Below are positions 11,236-23,573 of a stretch of 64,000 nucleotides of DNA, in pieces (within the stretch, counting starts at the first letter, position 1; each line of letters opens with the position of its first letter). Origin of the DNA: Trifolium pratense (Eukaryota; Streptophyta; Magnoliopsida; Fabales; Fabaceae). Under the pieces are notes generated by a model that was given only the letters and a program-made list of their open reading frames with translations, did no database searches and was not told the origin of the DNA. The stretch spans positions 21,100,337-21,164,336 of the forward strand of contig NC_060064.1 in the NCBI RefSeq assembly GCF_020283565.1, written 5' to 3'. The position numbers were made by a program, and so were the translations under genes.

Positions 11236-14200
11236 ATGACTACAAGGCCTCAATTTGTATTGTTTGGTTCTTCCATTGTTCAATTCAATCATTATGGTGA
11301 AGGTTGGGGAGCTACTCTTGCTCACTTGTATGCTCGAAAGGTTGGTACTCTTTCTTCGTCTAAAAACTGTAGAGATACTCACTCAGTCACTCCATCTCTT
11401 TTATAAGTACTTTTGGAGAAAATTAATTTGTTGCTAAATACTCTCTCCGTTCTATTTTATAAGAACTCATTTGACTAAATGCACTATTCATATGTTTTGT
11501 TTTGACCGTATTTTTCTAAAAGTATATAAATGTAAATATTATCATATAAGATCTTGTTTGATTTGTTTCGACGAGTTTTTCAAAATATCAAATTTCGATA
11601 ATTTTTACAAAAAGACAATTAAAAATATTCATAATCAAAGTTATGCATCGGTGTACGTGGTCAGTTAGTTCTTATATATTGGGACGGAGGAAGTATAACT
11701 TAATATTTGATTTATTAGGTAGATTTATGGATTTTATTCCTGCAAATAAGCATAGTCAATACTACCGAGTGTATTGAAATATGAAAAGTCAATGTTACCT
11801 ATACTTACGTAAAATGTGAATTTTTTAGATTAAATTATATTTTTGGCCCTCTAACTTTCACAAATTTGCAATTTTGTCCTACTAACTTTCATAATTGCAC
11901 TTTTGCCCGTCTAAAACTTTAGTTCACTTTGCAAAAGGCTAGTTCCCCACGACCACTTACAATGGTAAAAAAAATTGGTGTTGAATGGGGTGTTGAATGA
12001 AATTTATGATGCAATGGGTGTGTTGAAGATGATGTGGAAGGGAGAGAAGTTGAATGCATTCAACATGTTGAACTCTGACGCGGGAGGGACACGTGTTCGC
12101 GTTTTTTTGGTCCAGCGTAGCGCGTGTGATGCACGCGCCGACAGGGGAGAGTGGGAGGTGGTTCACACGGAGAGAGAAGACTGAGTGGGACAAGTGGCAG
12201 ATCATGATTGGTTGCTTGGATTTTTATCTTATCAAAACTTTGAACTCAATTATTTCATTGCAAATTAATTTTTTATTTTTTAATTTTTATACCAAAATTC
12301 ATGATTTTTTTTTCTCTACAAATAGAGATTTGGTTCATTTAATTTGGACACAGAAAAAAAACCAAATTTTTCACTATCTTAATCTATTATTATCTTTCTA
12401 ATTAGTCTTTCTTTTGAAGTTTTAATCTTTTTTTAGTGAAATGGATCCCAACAATTCTTCTAATTATCCCAACAATTCTCAAAATCCCAACAATTCTCAA
12501 AATCCCAACAATTATCAAAACTCCAACAATTATCAAAACCCCGATAATTATAATTTTATTTAATCATAAAAACAAAAATTAAAATTTAAATAAGAATATG
12601 AAATAGAAAGTGGTGGGGTAGGGTGTTGAATAGAAAAACCATTGGAGAGGGTAAAAGTTGAATGTGTGTTGAATGATTAGGTGGAAGAAAGAGAAAATGA
12701 TGTGGAGTGAAAAAGTGGGTGTTGAAGGTGTTTTGGTGTTGAAACCATTGTATATAGTCTAAGTTTGTCTAAGTCAACGCACACGTAAACAGTGATTCAA
12801 CGTCACATCAACATGTAAGTCACTGTCCACATGTCAAGACATGTGTTGACGTTGATGTGAGTCATTATCCACGTGTGTGTTGACTTTATCAAAATCAGCG
12901 GGAGTCAACCTTTTACAAAAAGGCTAAAGTTAGGGGGTCAAAAGTGTTATTATAAATTAAAAGGCCAAAAATACAATTTAACCAAATTTCTATTTTTACT
13001 TCTTTAACTAGTGTCGGAGCTAAAAACATAGCATTTCTGTTTTACTTATCATTCACCCTAAATTGACTTATGTAGGCAGATATAGTTTTGCGGGGATATG
13101 CTTCTTGGAATTCAAGGCGCGCTCTTCAAGTTGTGGATAATCTTTTTCCTAAGGTATACATTATTGAGTAATATCCAAATGTGGAAATTCTATTTTTTTC
13201 CTTCTTTCCTAAGGAATATTATTTTACTCCAATCTTATAATTTCACTCTTTAATCTACTATTATAATTGTGCAATTTATTTATCTCAATTTTCCGATGAG
13301 TAATACTTCTTTTGCGATAGTGGGAATAACCGTTTTGGTGGGATCTTACATGTGAGTCACAAATATTTTCCCTAAAAATCATTTATTTTATGCTTGATAC
13401 TCCTTCTGATCCTTAATATAAGAGGAAAACTACTTTTTAGGTTTAATGAGAATCGAATGTATTTAGTCTATATAATGGGCTAGATACATTAGATTCTCAA
13501 TGAATCTAAAAATTAGTTTTCCTCTTATATTAAGGACCGAAGGGAGTAACATGTATTAGAGTCAATGCACCTCACTACTTTATTGGCCTTTGGTGATTGG
13601 GCATTTGGCCAACCTAGAACAAAATTCGAGAATCGAACCAAACTAGTTCGATTTTCTTTTGTTCGATTCGGTTTTTGATCTGAACTAAACTAGATCGGTT
13701 AATTTTTGGTTTATGGTTTGTCAATTTAATGGTTTTTTTTTCTATTACACACCTCTACATTTAAGTGTGATTATTTTATTTTTTTAGTATTAATTATCTG
13801 ATTTATCAAAGAAGAAACTAATAATTCAGAGTTCAGCCTAATCATTAGTTAATTACTTATTATTTTATTGACAATTATTATTTATACAGAATTCCATTTC
13901 TGAGCCACCAGCATTGGTGATTGTGTACTTTGGTGGTAATGATTCTCTTCTTCCCCATCCAAGTGGCCTTGGGCCTCATGTACCAATTGAGGAATATATT
14001 GAAAATATGAGGAACATTGCTAACCATCTAAAGGTAAACAAAAAATGTCATACTAGAATTTCACTTTCCTATCTTTATACATCAAATTCAATATTTATCT
14101 CATGTTCTTGAATGTTAAGTTTGACACAAATCTTATGATTTACAGACACATTCAGAGAAGACTCGCCTTATATTTCTAAGTACTCCTCCTGTCAACGAGG

Positions 14201-14812
14201 GACAAATAATGGGCAACATGTAATAACTGCAATTGAATGACAGTCTAAAATTATTTTATATTGTCGGTGCATGTTCTATTTTCTCATAATATATTATTTC
14301 CTAATTTTTATGTGATATATAAACAAATTGTTGGAATAAATCCAGCGACGAATTCGGGAGAGCAAAAAGGTCAAATGCAACTCGCCGAATATATTCAGAA
14401 GCATGTTTAAAGATATGTAAAGAGTTGAATATCAAGGCGATTGATTTGTGGTCTGCGATTCAGAAAAGAGAAGATTGGAAAGATGTTTGTTTCATGTAAG
14501 TATATATATGCTTTGATATCCATGCCCCTAAACTATTTTATTTTTATTATTATGCAATTTCAATAATTAAATTTGGTGGTTTGGTTATTTCTTAGTGATG
14601 GAGTTCATTTCTCAGCTGAGGGGAGTAAAATAGTGTCAAAGGAAATATTGAGGGTTATCAAAGAAGAGTGGGAAACAAGTCTATACTGGAAAACAATGCC
14701 GGTTGAATTCGGAGAAGATTCACCGTATGATCCGGTTCATCCTGATGGAACATCAACTGTTAATGTCTCCAATGTGCCATTTCCTGAAGATGAAGACTGG
14801 GAGTGGGAGTAA
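11236..14812 (+). CDS. GDSL esterase/lipase, CPRD49-like (copy 2)
   Basis: Six exons give 255 residues: 11236-11340, 13076-13153, 13890-14033, 14146-14219, 14346-14495, 14596-14812. Exon phases are the same as in copy 1, and exons 2, 4 and 5 have identical lengths, proof of a tandem origin. The SGNH blocks are intact: FGSSIVQ (Ser13), the RGYASWNS glycine, FGGND (Asn78) and DGVH (Asp185, His188). It probably acts as a small-ester hydrolase of the IAH1/CPRD49 type. It starts MTTRPQF, two residues longer than copy 1 before the conserved RPQF block. The C-terminus ends in an acidic Glu/Asp/Trp-rich tail. Intron 1 holds a Stowaway MITE and a nested MITE; intron 2 holds another Stowaway. No disabling mutation is seen. 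Confidence 0.9.
11441..11693. mobile_element. Stowaway-type MITE in intron 1 of GDSL copy 2
   Basis: The terminal inverted repeats read ctctctccgttc...taagaact on the left and agttctta...gggacggaggaag on the right, flanked by TA on both sides (11439-11440 and 11694-11695). The CTCCCTCCGTYCC-like end with a TA target duplication is diagnostic of Stowaway (Tc1/mariner) MITEs. Length is 253 bp, non-coding. Confidence 0.85.
11958..12752. mobile_element. Inner nested element, PIF/Harbinger-like
   Basis: This sits inside the 11828-12983 element. Its ends read tacaatggt...ccattgta with subterminal ggtgttgaa repeats in inverted order (11975-12000 and 12720-12740). It carries a short Asn-rich reading frame at 12441 that resembles the start of the Myb-like ORF1 of PIF/Harbinger transposons. 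No transposase is left, so it is non-autonomous. Confidence 0.45.
12441..12563 (+). pseudogene. Asn-rich 40-codon frame, possible Harbinger ORF1 N-terminus
   Basis: The ATG at 12441 opens 40 codons beginning MDPNNSSNYPNN, followed by imperfect repeats of a seven-residue unit (Q-N-P-N-N-S/Y), then a stop. An MDPNN start with Asn/Gln/Pro-rich sequence is common in the plant Myb/SANT-like ORF1 of PIF/Harbinger elements. The DNA-binding part is missing, so this is a truncated relic. It could also be a chance frame over a short tandem repeat. Confidence 0.35.
13400..13546. mobile_element. Stowaway-type MITE in intron 2 of GDSL copy 2
   Basis: This near-palindromic element of 147 bp starts ctccttctgatcc and ends ggaccgaagggag, with TA on both sides (13398-13399 and 13547-13548). 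The whole element folds into a long hairpin (aatataagaggaaaac pairs with gttttcctcttatatt). Confidence 0.88.
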
Positions 14813-15018
14813 ACTTGTGTCCCAAATTCAAGGATCATTAGAGAAATGCTGTGCCTAATGAAATAGACAGTCTTCAATTTTACATGTTCAATAATAAATG
14901 TGTGATCATTTTTTTTTTTAATTTTTATAAACATAAATGTGTGATCATTATGTCACCATGGTTTTTCACCATGTGAATAGTGAAATTTGATTTGGTTTGT
15001 GCTTTAATTGAGGCAATT

Positions 15019-15097
15019 TTTTTTTTTAAGAAGCTAAAATGATATATATTAACATAACATACCCTCAGCACAAGGAGTACTGAGGTAGATTACAAAG
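15019..15097 (-). mobile_element. Very short LINE 3' end with 11-bp target duplication
   Basis: The 11-base string ttgaggcaatt occurs at 15008-15018 and again at 15098-15108. The 79 bp between start with a run of T (an A tail on the - strand) and read, on the - strand, as a LINE-like 3' tail (taatatatatcattttagc then A). The same flank without the insert is at 16927, which confirms an insertion. Confidence 0.75.
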
Positions 15098-15856
15098 TTG
15101 AGGCAATTGTTATGCCTAAGAATTTGTGGAAGTCTTTAATTTTTACATTGCTCAGTAATAAATTGGTCATCATTACCCTCTTATGCCAATTGGGTTTATA
15201 AACACCAATTTTTTTTACTAAAAATAAATACTCATTCATTCAAATTGAAATAGACATAGATCATTACAAATTCAAGATTGTTAAAAATTAAAAAAGGTGA
15301 ATCTACAAACAATCTAGCAGCACCTAGATTAATAGCATACAATGGCATCATTAAAGTGCATCTCACAAAATAAATGTAACCGGAATATTCATATTCCCGG
15401 ATCTACAACGTTGATGTTCATGTCTTCATCAGATCTGTAATGAGTTGAGGTGAATATGTCAATTTGAATCAAACATCATGGTACCAAAACAAAAAACCAA
15501 CAACGCCGCACAAGACGATGACAAACACAACGCCGCACAAAATGATGACAAACAAAAAATCACAAAAAAAAATTAAATAGATATGAAAATCACTTATATG
15601 AATAAAAAAAAGGAAAAAAAACAATTAATGCGGTGATTTTGCCTAAAACCACCCCTCTTTTGGTGGATGAAAAAGAAGAGAAATTAGGGTTTGAGGAAAA
15701 AAGGGGCGGCTAGGTTTATAAACACCAATTAAATAAATTACATTGTAAAGAAAAAACAATTGAATAAACAAATTACAAGTGTGAGATGGATGATTTTTTT
15801 GACAAAAAAGAGTGGATGACTAAAAAACTAGTAATAATAATAGAATTTAATTTATA

Positions 15857-16011
15857 TGCACCATCAGTGTAAAGTTATTTTGCACATGCGTCTAATAATA
15901 TACTACACATCATGTATGGTAATTAAAAACACATAATATGTCACATTCATTAAATGATGTGGCAACGCGTCATTGGATGTATATGTAAAAAATCTTTACA
16001 CCGACAGTGCA
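15857..16011. mobile_element. MITE with tgcac(c/t)atcagtgtaaag-like ends
   Basis: The left end tgcaccatcagtgtaaag pairs with the right end ctttacaccgacagtgca; inner arms (ttttgcacatgcg / tgtatatgtaaaaaa) also partly pair. Length is about 155 bp, with no coding content. Such short TIR elements are common in legume genomes. The superfamily is not resolved because the target duplication is unclear. Confidence 0.6.
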
Positions 16012-16361
16012 CAATAATTAAACTCTATTTTTATACACGAATATTATTCAACTCGTTAGTCTTGAGCTCAAGTCATTAGTCTTATTAAGAAGTAAAAGTT
16101 TAGAGTTCAAGTTTTGACGAGGTGAAAAATATTAACACTAATAACTAATTACTAATTAACTTTGGCCCTTTTAAAAAAAAATAAAATAGAATGGCTAATA
16201 TACGTGATGTTAATTATTATATTACCATGTGATAAGTTTGGTTTGTTTAAGGTTGTTTTACAAAAATTATAGGATGTTTTACAAATATTATTATCCAACA
16301 TTCTTATTTCCTAATTTTGTGTAATATATAATATCTAAACAAATTATTGGAATAAATCCAG

Positions 16362-16798
16362 CTCTGGAGATTTAAATAAAACTTGTAAGAAGTATTCAGA
16401 AGCATGCTTAGAGGTATGTAATGAGTTGAATATCGAGGCGATTGATTTGTGGTCTGCAATTCAGAAAAGAGAAGATTGGAAAGATGTTTGTTTCATGTAA
16501 GTATGCTTTGACTATCCATGCCCCTAAACTATTTTATTTTTATTATTATGCATTTCAATAATTTAATTGGGTGGCTCGGTTATTTCTTAGTGATGATGGA
16601 GTTCATTTCTCAGCTGAGGGGAATAAAATAGTATCAAAGGAAATATTGAAGGTTCTCAAGGAAGCTGAGTGGGAACCAAGTCTATATTGGAAACTAATGC
16701 CAGTTGAATTTGGAGAAGATTCAGAATACGATCCAGTTGATCCTGATGGAATATCAAATATCAATATCCCATTTCCTAAAAATGAAGACTGGGAGTAA
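16362..16798 (+). pseudogene. Truncated GDSL esterase (copy 3, last two exons only)
   Basis: Only exons equivalent to 5 (16362-16496) and 6 (16591-16798) of the GDSL genes are present, with intact AG and GT splice borders. Exon 5 is five codons shorter at its start and diverged there. Exon 6 has a duplicated GAT, giving DDGVH instead of DGVH. The Asp/His catalytic pair remains, but the block with the nucleophile (FGSSIVQ) and the GxND block are missing, so the copy cannot make a functional esterase. It most likely arose by unequal crossing-over in the tandem array. Its 3' flank (16800-17095) matches that of copy 2. Confidence 0.85.
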
Positions 16799-17099
16799 AC
16801 TTGTGTCCCAAATTCAAGAATCATTACACATGACAAGTCTTCAATATTACATGTTCAATTATAAATTTGTGATCATTATTATGTCACCATGTGAGTAGTC
16901 AAAATTGATTTGGTTTGTGTTTTAATTGAGGCAATTGTTGTGCCTAAGAAATATGTTAGTCTTTAATTTTTACATTGCTCAATAATAAATTGGTGATCAT
17001 TACTTGATCATTGTTTTTCACTGTGAGAAATAAAATTTGTTACCCTGTTATGCAAATTGGGTTTATAAACACCAATTAAATTAAACAAAAGAAAAAATC

Positions 17100-17692
17100 A
17101 CATAATGCAATGAGACCAGTATGTTAGAAGAAAAAAGTCTTGAATTCAAATTTTCATTCAAGTAAAATATTAGAGTAGTGGGGGCATGAGCGAAAGAAAT
17201 TAAAATTTGAAATATAGGGACAATTTTTACGAGAACATAAAACATGAAAGTAATATATTTCTATTACACAAAGAATGAGCTGCACAAACATGAACATAAA
17301 ACTTAACAATAAAATAAAAAAAACTGGCCTTACAATTTTCTCTTTGGCAGGGGTTGCATAACCTCATAGTATTGTGGGAATCCAGTACTCTTTCATGCAC
17401 ACAACAGTACATTTAATTACATATATTGAGCAGAATGAATCAAACAAAGTAATTATACATACAAGGGCAGCAAAAGAAGCAAAGACCCAAAGTTACAACT
17501 CAAGCACCCACCTACTGAGTCAACTGCATAAAATGATTCTGCTCAGATGATGATAAGCCTATAGCTTTCAACGTGAAACAAATCTAGGCCGAAGCATATC
17601 CAAAGGTAAAAACCACTGTAAAGGATATGACAAGAGACAAGGAATCCAAAACGGCTACTTTCAGAGGCTACTCCTGAGGGCTAAGCCACACC
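17100..17692. other. Spacer between the GDSL array and the LIMR gene
   Basis: No gene is supported here. It is AT-rich and probably holds the 3' untranslated region of the LIMR gene, which ends at 17693 on the - strand. Short open frames (such as 17227-17412, -) lack similarity or codon signal. Confidence 0.5.
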
Positions 17693-20600
17693 TCATGTAG
17701 ACAATTGGAACCTGCCACTAGGCTTTTTTCTTCTCCATCCCTGATTTTTCAAATAAAAAATCTTTTAGTATCAGCAAGAATATTAACATGCATAAAAAGA
17801 GGGAGAAGATCCTTTTGAGGTAAACTTACAAAGGCAGCATAATACACAAATGTCAATCCAGCCAAAATAACAAATGCAATTTGAAATATATTGTACCTGT
17901 AATGTGATAACCGGTAAGTCAAATAATAGCACCATTGGTAATAGACAACAGTCAAAAACTAAACTAAATTGGGCATCATATAGACAACTTATGCTATACT
18001 TACACCCCCAAAAGATAAATAAATAGAAATAAGTTCTGTGAAATAAGTTCTACAGGCCTTTGGGTTCAAACATGTCATGCTAATTTTTACTGTACATGTC
18101 TGACAACAGCCTACATATTAGATACTAGATACAGTATTATTGTTTGTTGTCCATTTTGGTTTGAAAAACTGATAATAAAAGACTTCAATTGAAAATATGG
18201 GGGTTTGATTGAACGGGAAGAAAGAAAAATAATAGGGCCCTGTCACTGTGTGGTCCAAATTTACTAGTTATAAAAATAAGGTACAACTTTGCCTTAACAG
18301 GGAGGAGAGGCAGAAGAAACAAGAAAAAATTCAGCTTAACTCACTTGTACAAATATTTAATTCCACGAAGAGACTCCAAAGTGTGTCCAAATATTTCCTG
18401 GGCTGCAGTTGCTTGAGCATAGTAAGCAAACGCCGTGGAGCAAAACTGAATCACACTGAAAAATTAAAACAACAAAACTTTCAGCAAGGTTGTTGCAGCA
18501 TGACATACTCAAAAAATTAATCAAGTAAGAAGGCTTTAACAATGTAGAACATTATTTACAACACTCCAAAATACTAGTAATACTACTCAAAAAATTAATC
18601 AAGCAAGTTCCCTTTGCCACTTACAAATTTTAAAATTTGAAAGGGGAAATCAAAGCCCAACAAGTATCATCACCAGTTTGAATTTCACTTTTCCAAAACT
18701 TTCTTTATATTATATATATATAGCCAAAGAATGATACAGCACCATTATAAACTTTACCATGCTGAGTTAAGAGATTTTTTTCATATTTTCGATTAGGGCT
18801 GAATCCCTTACTCAGAGAGCTTAGATTATATAAGCATACTATATTGAATTGAAGGAACAAACTATACTGACCTAATGGAACAAAGAAGGATAAGGCCCAC
18901 ATTAAACAGAAAAGAGTTCATGAGAGTTGCTCCCCACCTGCAGGAGGCATGTTCACATTGTGAATTATCAGTAAGTGCATTAAATGACCAAAATGGAAAA
19001 TAAAATGATAAACTAACAGCACAATTGAATTACTTCATGGGATGGATGGTGATGAAAACTAGTCTCAACCCAAGCATCGTGGCACCAGCAATCACAGCAA
19101 GGAGAAGGTAGAAGCAGAAAAATGCAAATGCGGCTGTGCCAAGCAGACCTGTTAAAAAAGAAAACTATACACATTAGCTACCTAGAATAACTGAACGAAG
19201 ATCAGCGTGTAAAAATCAGTAATTATACATAGCTGAGTTAAGATAACATATAGTAAAACTAGAATGTGCTTCCAATTTCCAACATACCCCAGATATCATC
19301 TAGCTTGATGAAAACTTCATTCAGGAAAGGAGAAAGGGGAGGATTAATTAATAGATAGATAATGATATGAGCAATCCATGCCACTGAAACAATCAGCCTG
19401 TTAATGTTTTCAAAAACTTGGGTTAGATATTACATGGAAACTACCTGTGTTAACAAGGCAATCTTTATAAAACTAAGTACTACTATATTGCTAGTAAGCA
19501 TTATTAGGCATCATGCATTCATAACAACTTGTATATTTATGCATCATTGCTTACCCTAGAATTCCGAAAACAAGGTTTGCCAGATAACCAAGAACTGTTA
19601 GTGCCCATGTTGTCTCAGCCTGCATTCATGCAGGATCAGTTAGCAGGGAAAACATTACACATTGACTATACCGGGAAGTTCAAAAGTTAGAAATCGGGAT
19701 AACAACCTTTTCCCCTTGTGGATACATCTCTTCAAGAAGCTTAACGTCTTCTTCTAATTGAAACAACTCCTGGAAAATTATGTTAGATAAGTAAATTATT
19801 GGAACCACAACACAAACTATTAAAACTTCAGTAAATTGTACGACTTCTTCCCCAAACTAGAACTTCATGTGTTAAATTATCATACAGAAGAAATCTCATA
19901 CCAACAAGGATATCCTCATAAAAAGAATGCAGTAAAAGCTAATGATAAATCACCAACGTTTCCTTACCTTTTCTACTTCTTTTACATTTTTACGATGTTT
20001 TCTACCCTTTGCACCACTTCTTTCATCCTGATGGAGTGACTCGGCCGCTTTCTTCAATTCTTTTGCTTTTTTACCAAGTTCAGTTGCTTCCTACAGTATC
20101 CAACAGAACATATCATAAATATAGTAAGCATATCATAATAGAAATGCACATATAAACAACAATTTAATTTAATATAACGATTTCAGTAACAACATATATT
20201 ACCTTGATATACTGTGAGCGAGTGATAACAGCCTTTGGACGCCGAATAAATGAAAATATAAGTCCTAGTGGAAGACAAGCAATACCAACACCACCAAATA
20301 TCTGGATTGAATAATGAAAACGCAATGGTTAATGTCATAAATAGAAAAACCAGACATAATATAATGCAGTCTGGAAGGTTTATGTGAATTCATATCAAGA
20401 GACTACTTCTAGATTGCAGTAATTTTATATATCTACAAAGTTAGCACAATATCATTCCCAAAAGATAATATAATAACATAAAATTCTAATTCACAAACAC
20501 TTGTGGAGGAAATGACAACCACAGGAGAGTTGTAGCATTGGCTAATACAATAATTCATCTAAAGTATTACAGGCAAGCCTAACCTAAGCTAAATTTGAAG

Positions 20601-23012
20601 CAGATTTTATGTAAGTTTTATTTTATGAATAATGAGCTTACAGAAAAAAGCACAGATCCAACAATAGTAGCTAGAGCAACAACATATTCTGGAAAGGTTG
20701 ATCGCATGGTCCATGTTTTCTCTGAAGAAGGACTAGCAGAGTATGCAGAGCACTGTTAAGGACAAAAAACAGAATGAGTTTGGTAAAAGATGTAAACGAC
20801 TACTAGCAGAGTATTACAGTGGGGAAAATACCTGATGGACACCATTTCCAATACATTGTTGACCACTATTGAATACCCATGAGTTAGGAAATGAAGTTGT
20901 CGATGAAGAGAGATGCCTAACAGTAAAATCCACCTTACCAACAAGCCCTAATATATAATCACACAATAAAAGCACAATCAAACAAAGCTCATATTAAACC
21001 ACTCATTTTCTTAATCCATCACCAAACATTACTGATAAATCACCAACAACAAAAATTAAGCAGTGCTTCCTAAAATCAGCAAATATTCAAAATTCAAAAG
21101 TAATCAACAATCTTTCTCCACTTCTATTTTACTATCCCACAAAAAAATACTTATTTTTTCACATTAAAAGGCAATTGCACTAAAATAATCATCAAACAAA
21201 ACCAATCTATTCTCCAACACCCAATATTAGCAACTAAAGCAAACACACAATAGCTTCCCCTTCCCATGATCCTTCTTGTGTATGTTTGGTTGCGTGTTGA
21301 AATCACGCACGCCCCAACTAAACTCTCGTGTTCCATTGCGCTTTTCCCGTGTAATATGTGAAGCTACAATTTGGCACTTCAACCTTGCTATGCATTGTCA
21401 CCACAATTCGGTAATCCTGCCACTAATCTAAACAAGCACCTAGTCCAAGACTCATTCACTAAATTAAGAGCCACAACAACCAACACATTCTAACTCGCAT
21501 AAACTCTGAAATAGCTACTCCTCTCCTCACCACCTGCAATGCACTAGAAAAACCCACTAAAATTTACTTCCTAAATGTTCCAAGTCTCACTCTATCTAGG
21601 CAGGGTTAACATAATCAAATAATTATCTAGCTGCTAATCATTGACCCAAATGAATTAATTACCCTAACACCTTTACTTTTCATATTAAGAAATTGTACTA
21701 CACCAAATGAACATCAAACAATACAAAAAAAATTAAGCAGTGCTTCCTTTAAAATCAGCAAAAATTCAAAATTAATCAACACTCTTTCTCCACTTCTATT
21801 TTACTATCCCACCAAAAAACACTTATTTTTTCACATTAAAAGGCAATTGCACTAAAATAATCATCAAACAAAACCAATCTATTTTCCAACTCCCAAATAT
21901 TAGCAACTAAAGCCAACACACAATAGTCAATAGCTTCCCACTTCCCATGATCCTTCTTGTGTATGTTTGGTTGCGTGTTCCATTGCGTTTTTCCCGTGTA
22001 ATATGTGAAGTTACAGTTTGGCACTTCGACCTTGCTGGGCATTGTCACCACAATTCCGTAATCCTGCCACTAATCTAAACAAGCACCTAGTACAAGACTC
22101 ATTCACTAAACTAAGAGCCACAACAACCAATAAACTCTGAAATAGCTACTCCTCTCCTCTCCACCTGCAATGCACTAGAAAAACCCACTAAAACTTACTT
22201 CCCAAATGAGCCAAGTCTCATTCTATCTAGTCCCAATAATTGACCCAAATGAATTAATTACCCTAACTCCACCTTTTCTTTTCATATTAAGAAGCTGTAC
22301 TACACCAAATGAACATCAAACAAATCCAATCAGGGTTCACATAATCCTCTCCATCCTTGAAAATACACTTCAACTAACACACAAAGAACAACTCAATCCT
22401 ACCTTACACAAGCAGAGTAATATAAATTTGTGTAACACACACAGTTCAAATCAAACAAAAGTTCATATAATACATACCATACAAAATACCCAGAACGAGA
22501 GCACACACTATAGCCGTTGACACCACCCACCACAATGCACTCTTAACCCTTTTACCAATACTCCTGCAAACAAATCCCACAAACACCAAACTCTTCAAAT
22601 CCAAACACAAAAACAAAAAAAAGTTTTCTCATTTCTTCACAAACAAAAAAAGAAATACCTACTTGTCCTGGTCGCCTTCATAGTAGAACATTGCGAAAGG
22701 AATTACAAAGAATACAAGGATAGCGTCGATTACATAAACAGCGAGCCATAAGTCTTTCATCGGGAGCGTGAGATTACACGCTCCGTTATAAATAGCATGC
22801 CGGCAAGCTTGCCGATTCGCCACATCGGCCGGAAGCATGAGGATAGAGATTGCGGCAATTGAAAGCCCGAAAACAACAACAAATTTAGGAAAGTAAGCCT
22901 GGTTAACATCATCGGGATGCTGATAGTTCACGAGAAGGTATACATTGACGAGAAAAACGATCGCAACCACCACTATTGCTACGATCACGAGGGCGAGGTT
23001 GAAATCGCCCAT
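17693..23012 (-). CDS. LMBR1-like membrane protein, LIMR family
   Basis: Fourteen exons give exactly 509 residues, the length of the Arabidopsis LIMR family protein At5g01460: 23012-22663, 22563-22478, 20947-20832, 20752-20642, 20301-20203, 20090-19968, 19769-19707, 19619-19555, 19397-19288, 19148-19034, 18937-18872, 18455-18345, 17896-17830, 17740-17693. All junctions are GT-AG and in frame. The start MGDFNLAL leads into a hydrophobic helix (about 5-27); further membrane segments follow near 43-62 and 88-107 and through the C-terminal half. Residues 255-316 form a charged Lys/Glu-rich, probably coiled-coil loop. The tail is WRRKKPSGR. LMBR1-like proteins are multi-pass proteins related to lipocalin-receptor LIMR; their role in plants is unknown. 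This is a conserved single gene with no break. Confidence 0.95.
21053..22330. repeat. Tandem duplication inside LIMR intron 2
   Basis: Sequence at 21053-21726 is repeated at about 21730-22330 in the same direction, with an offset near 672 bases. Matching landmarks include 'aaattaagcagtgcttcc' (21053 / 21730), 'cttctattttactatccca' (21121 / 21793) and 'aaatgaacatcaaac'. The second copy has small deletions and substitutions (about 90% alike by eye). It is non-coding and lies wholly within the intron between exons 2 and 3. Confidence 0.85.
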
Positions 23013-23360
23013 GTTGATTTACAATTTTCGAATCGAATTGTGAAATTGTGAGATTGAATTTGGGATTATTGATTAGGGTTAGGGTTTGTTTGGATCTGGT
23101 TTTTGAGAGAGAGGGAAATGGAGGGGAATGAATGATTTGGTTTTCCGGTGGTGGTTTTGCTACGGTAACGGTGATGGTATTGATGTGATGGAGACGATAA
23201 AATTGCGGTTATGTCCTTGTTGCAGTTAAGAATCATAGAGTGGATTAGGATTCAACTGTTATGGGTATAATGGTAATTTGGCGGGGTTTGTTTAGCTGTG
23301 TAAGCGAAATTCAAACCAGGCTGTTTCGCCAAATTAAAAATAGAAATTTTTTTCTACAGC

Positions 23361-23573
23361 CGATGTTTCTTTTCTATTCCCGTTTTTTTATTTTTGCGGT
23401 TATATAAAAATTTTGGAATGTGTTTTTCATAATTTTTCTAGTTTAAATTCGGGAAAAAATCGGAAAACATATGCCAAAGTTTTTTTTTAAGTAAACGAAA
23501 ATTCGAAAAACGCGTTCCGAAATATTTATTCAAAGGCAAAAATGGAAAATTGAGGTAGAAAAGAAACATGTGG
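23361..23573. repeat. Possible third, diverged copy of the gatgtttyctct MITE
   Basis: The left gatgtttcttttctat and right gtagaaaagaaacat stretches are inverted, and the inside has the 'cgaaaa / ttcg' and 'aggcaaaaatgg' features of the elements at 23809 and 57436. No clean target duplication was found, so this is a weaker member of the family. Confidence 0.35.

Larger units (their letters stand above)
11828..12983. mobile_element. TIR element with a nested insert, intron 1 of GDSL copy 2
   Basis: The left end gattaaattatatttttggcc matches the reverse complement of the right end (ggttaaattgtatttttggcc). Flanks aatttttta and aaatttcta agree at 7 of 9 bases, which would fit a MULE-type 9-bp target duplication. 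The element contains 'cgtcacatcaac' type repeats near 12800-12890 and is interrupted by a second element at 11958-12752. Confidence 0.55.

Noticed and set aside
11957..12401. Overlapping frames of 69-102 codons within the nested MITE
   Set aside because: They overlap each other on both strands inside a TIR element and show no family features.
22206..22520. 104-codon + strand frame in LIMR intron 2
   Set aside because: It lies in the duplicated intron repeat and overlaps an exon of the LIMR gene on the other strand; no domain.
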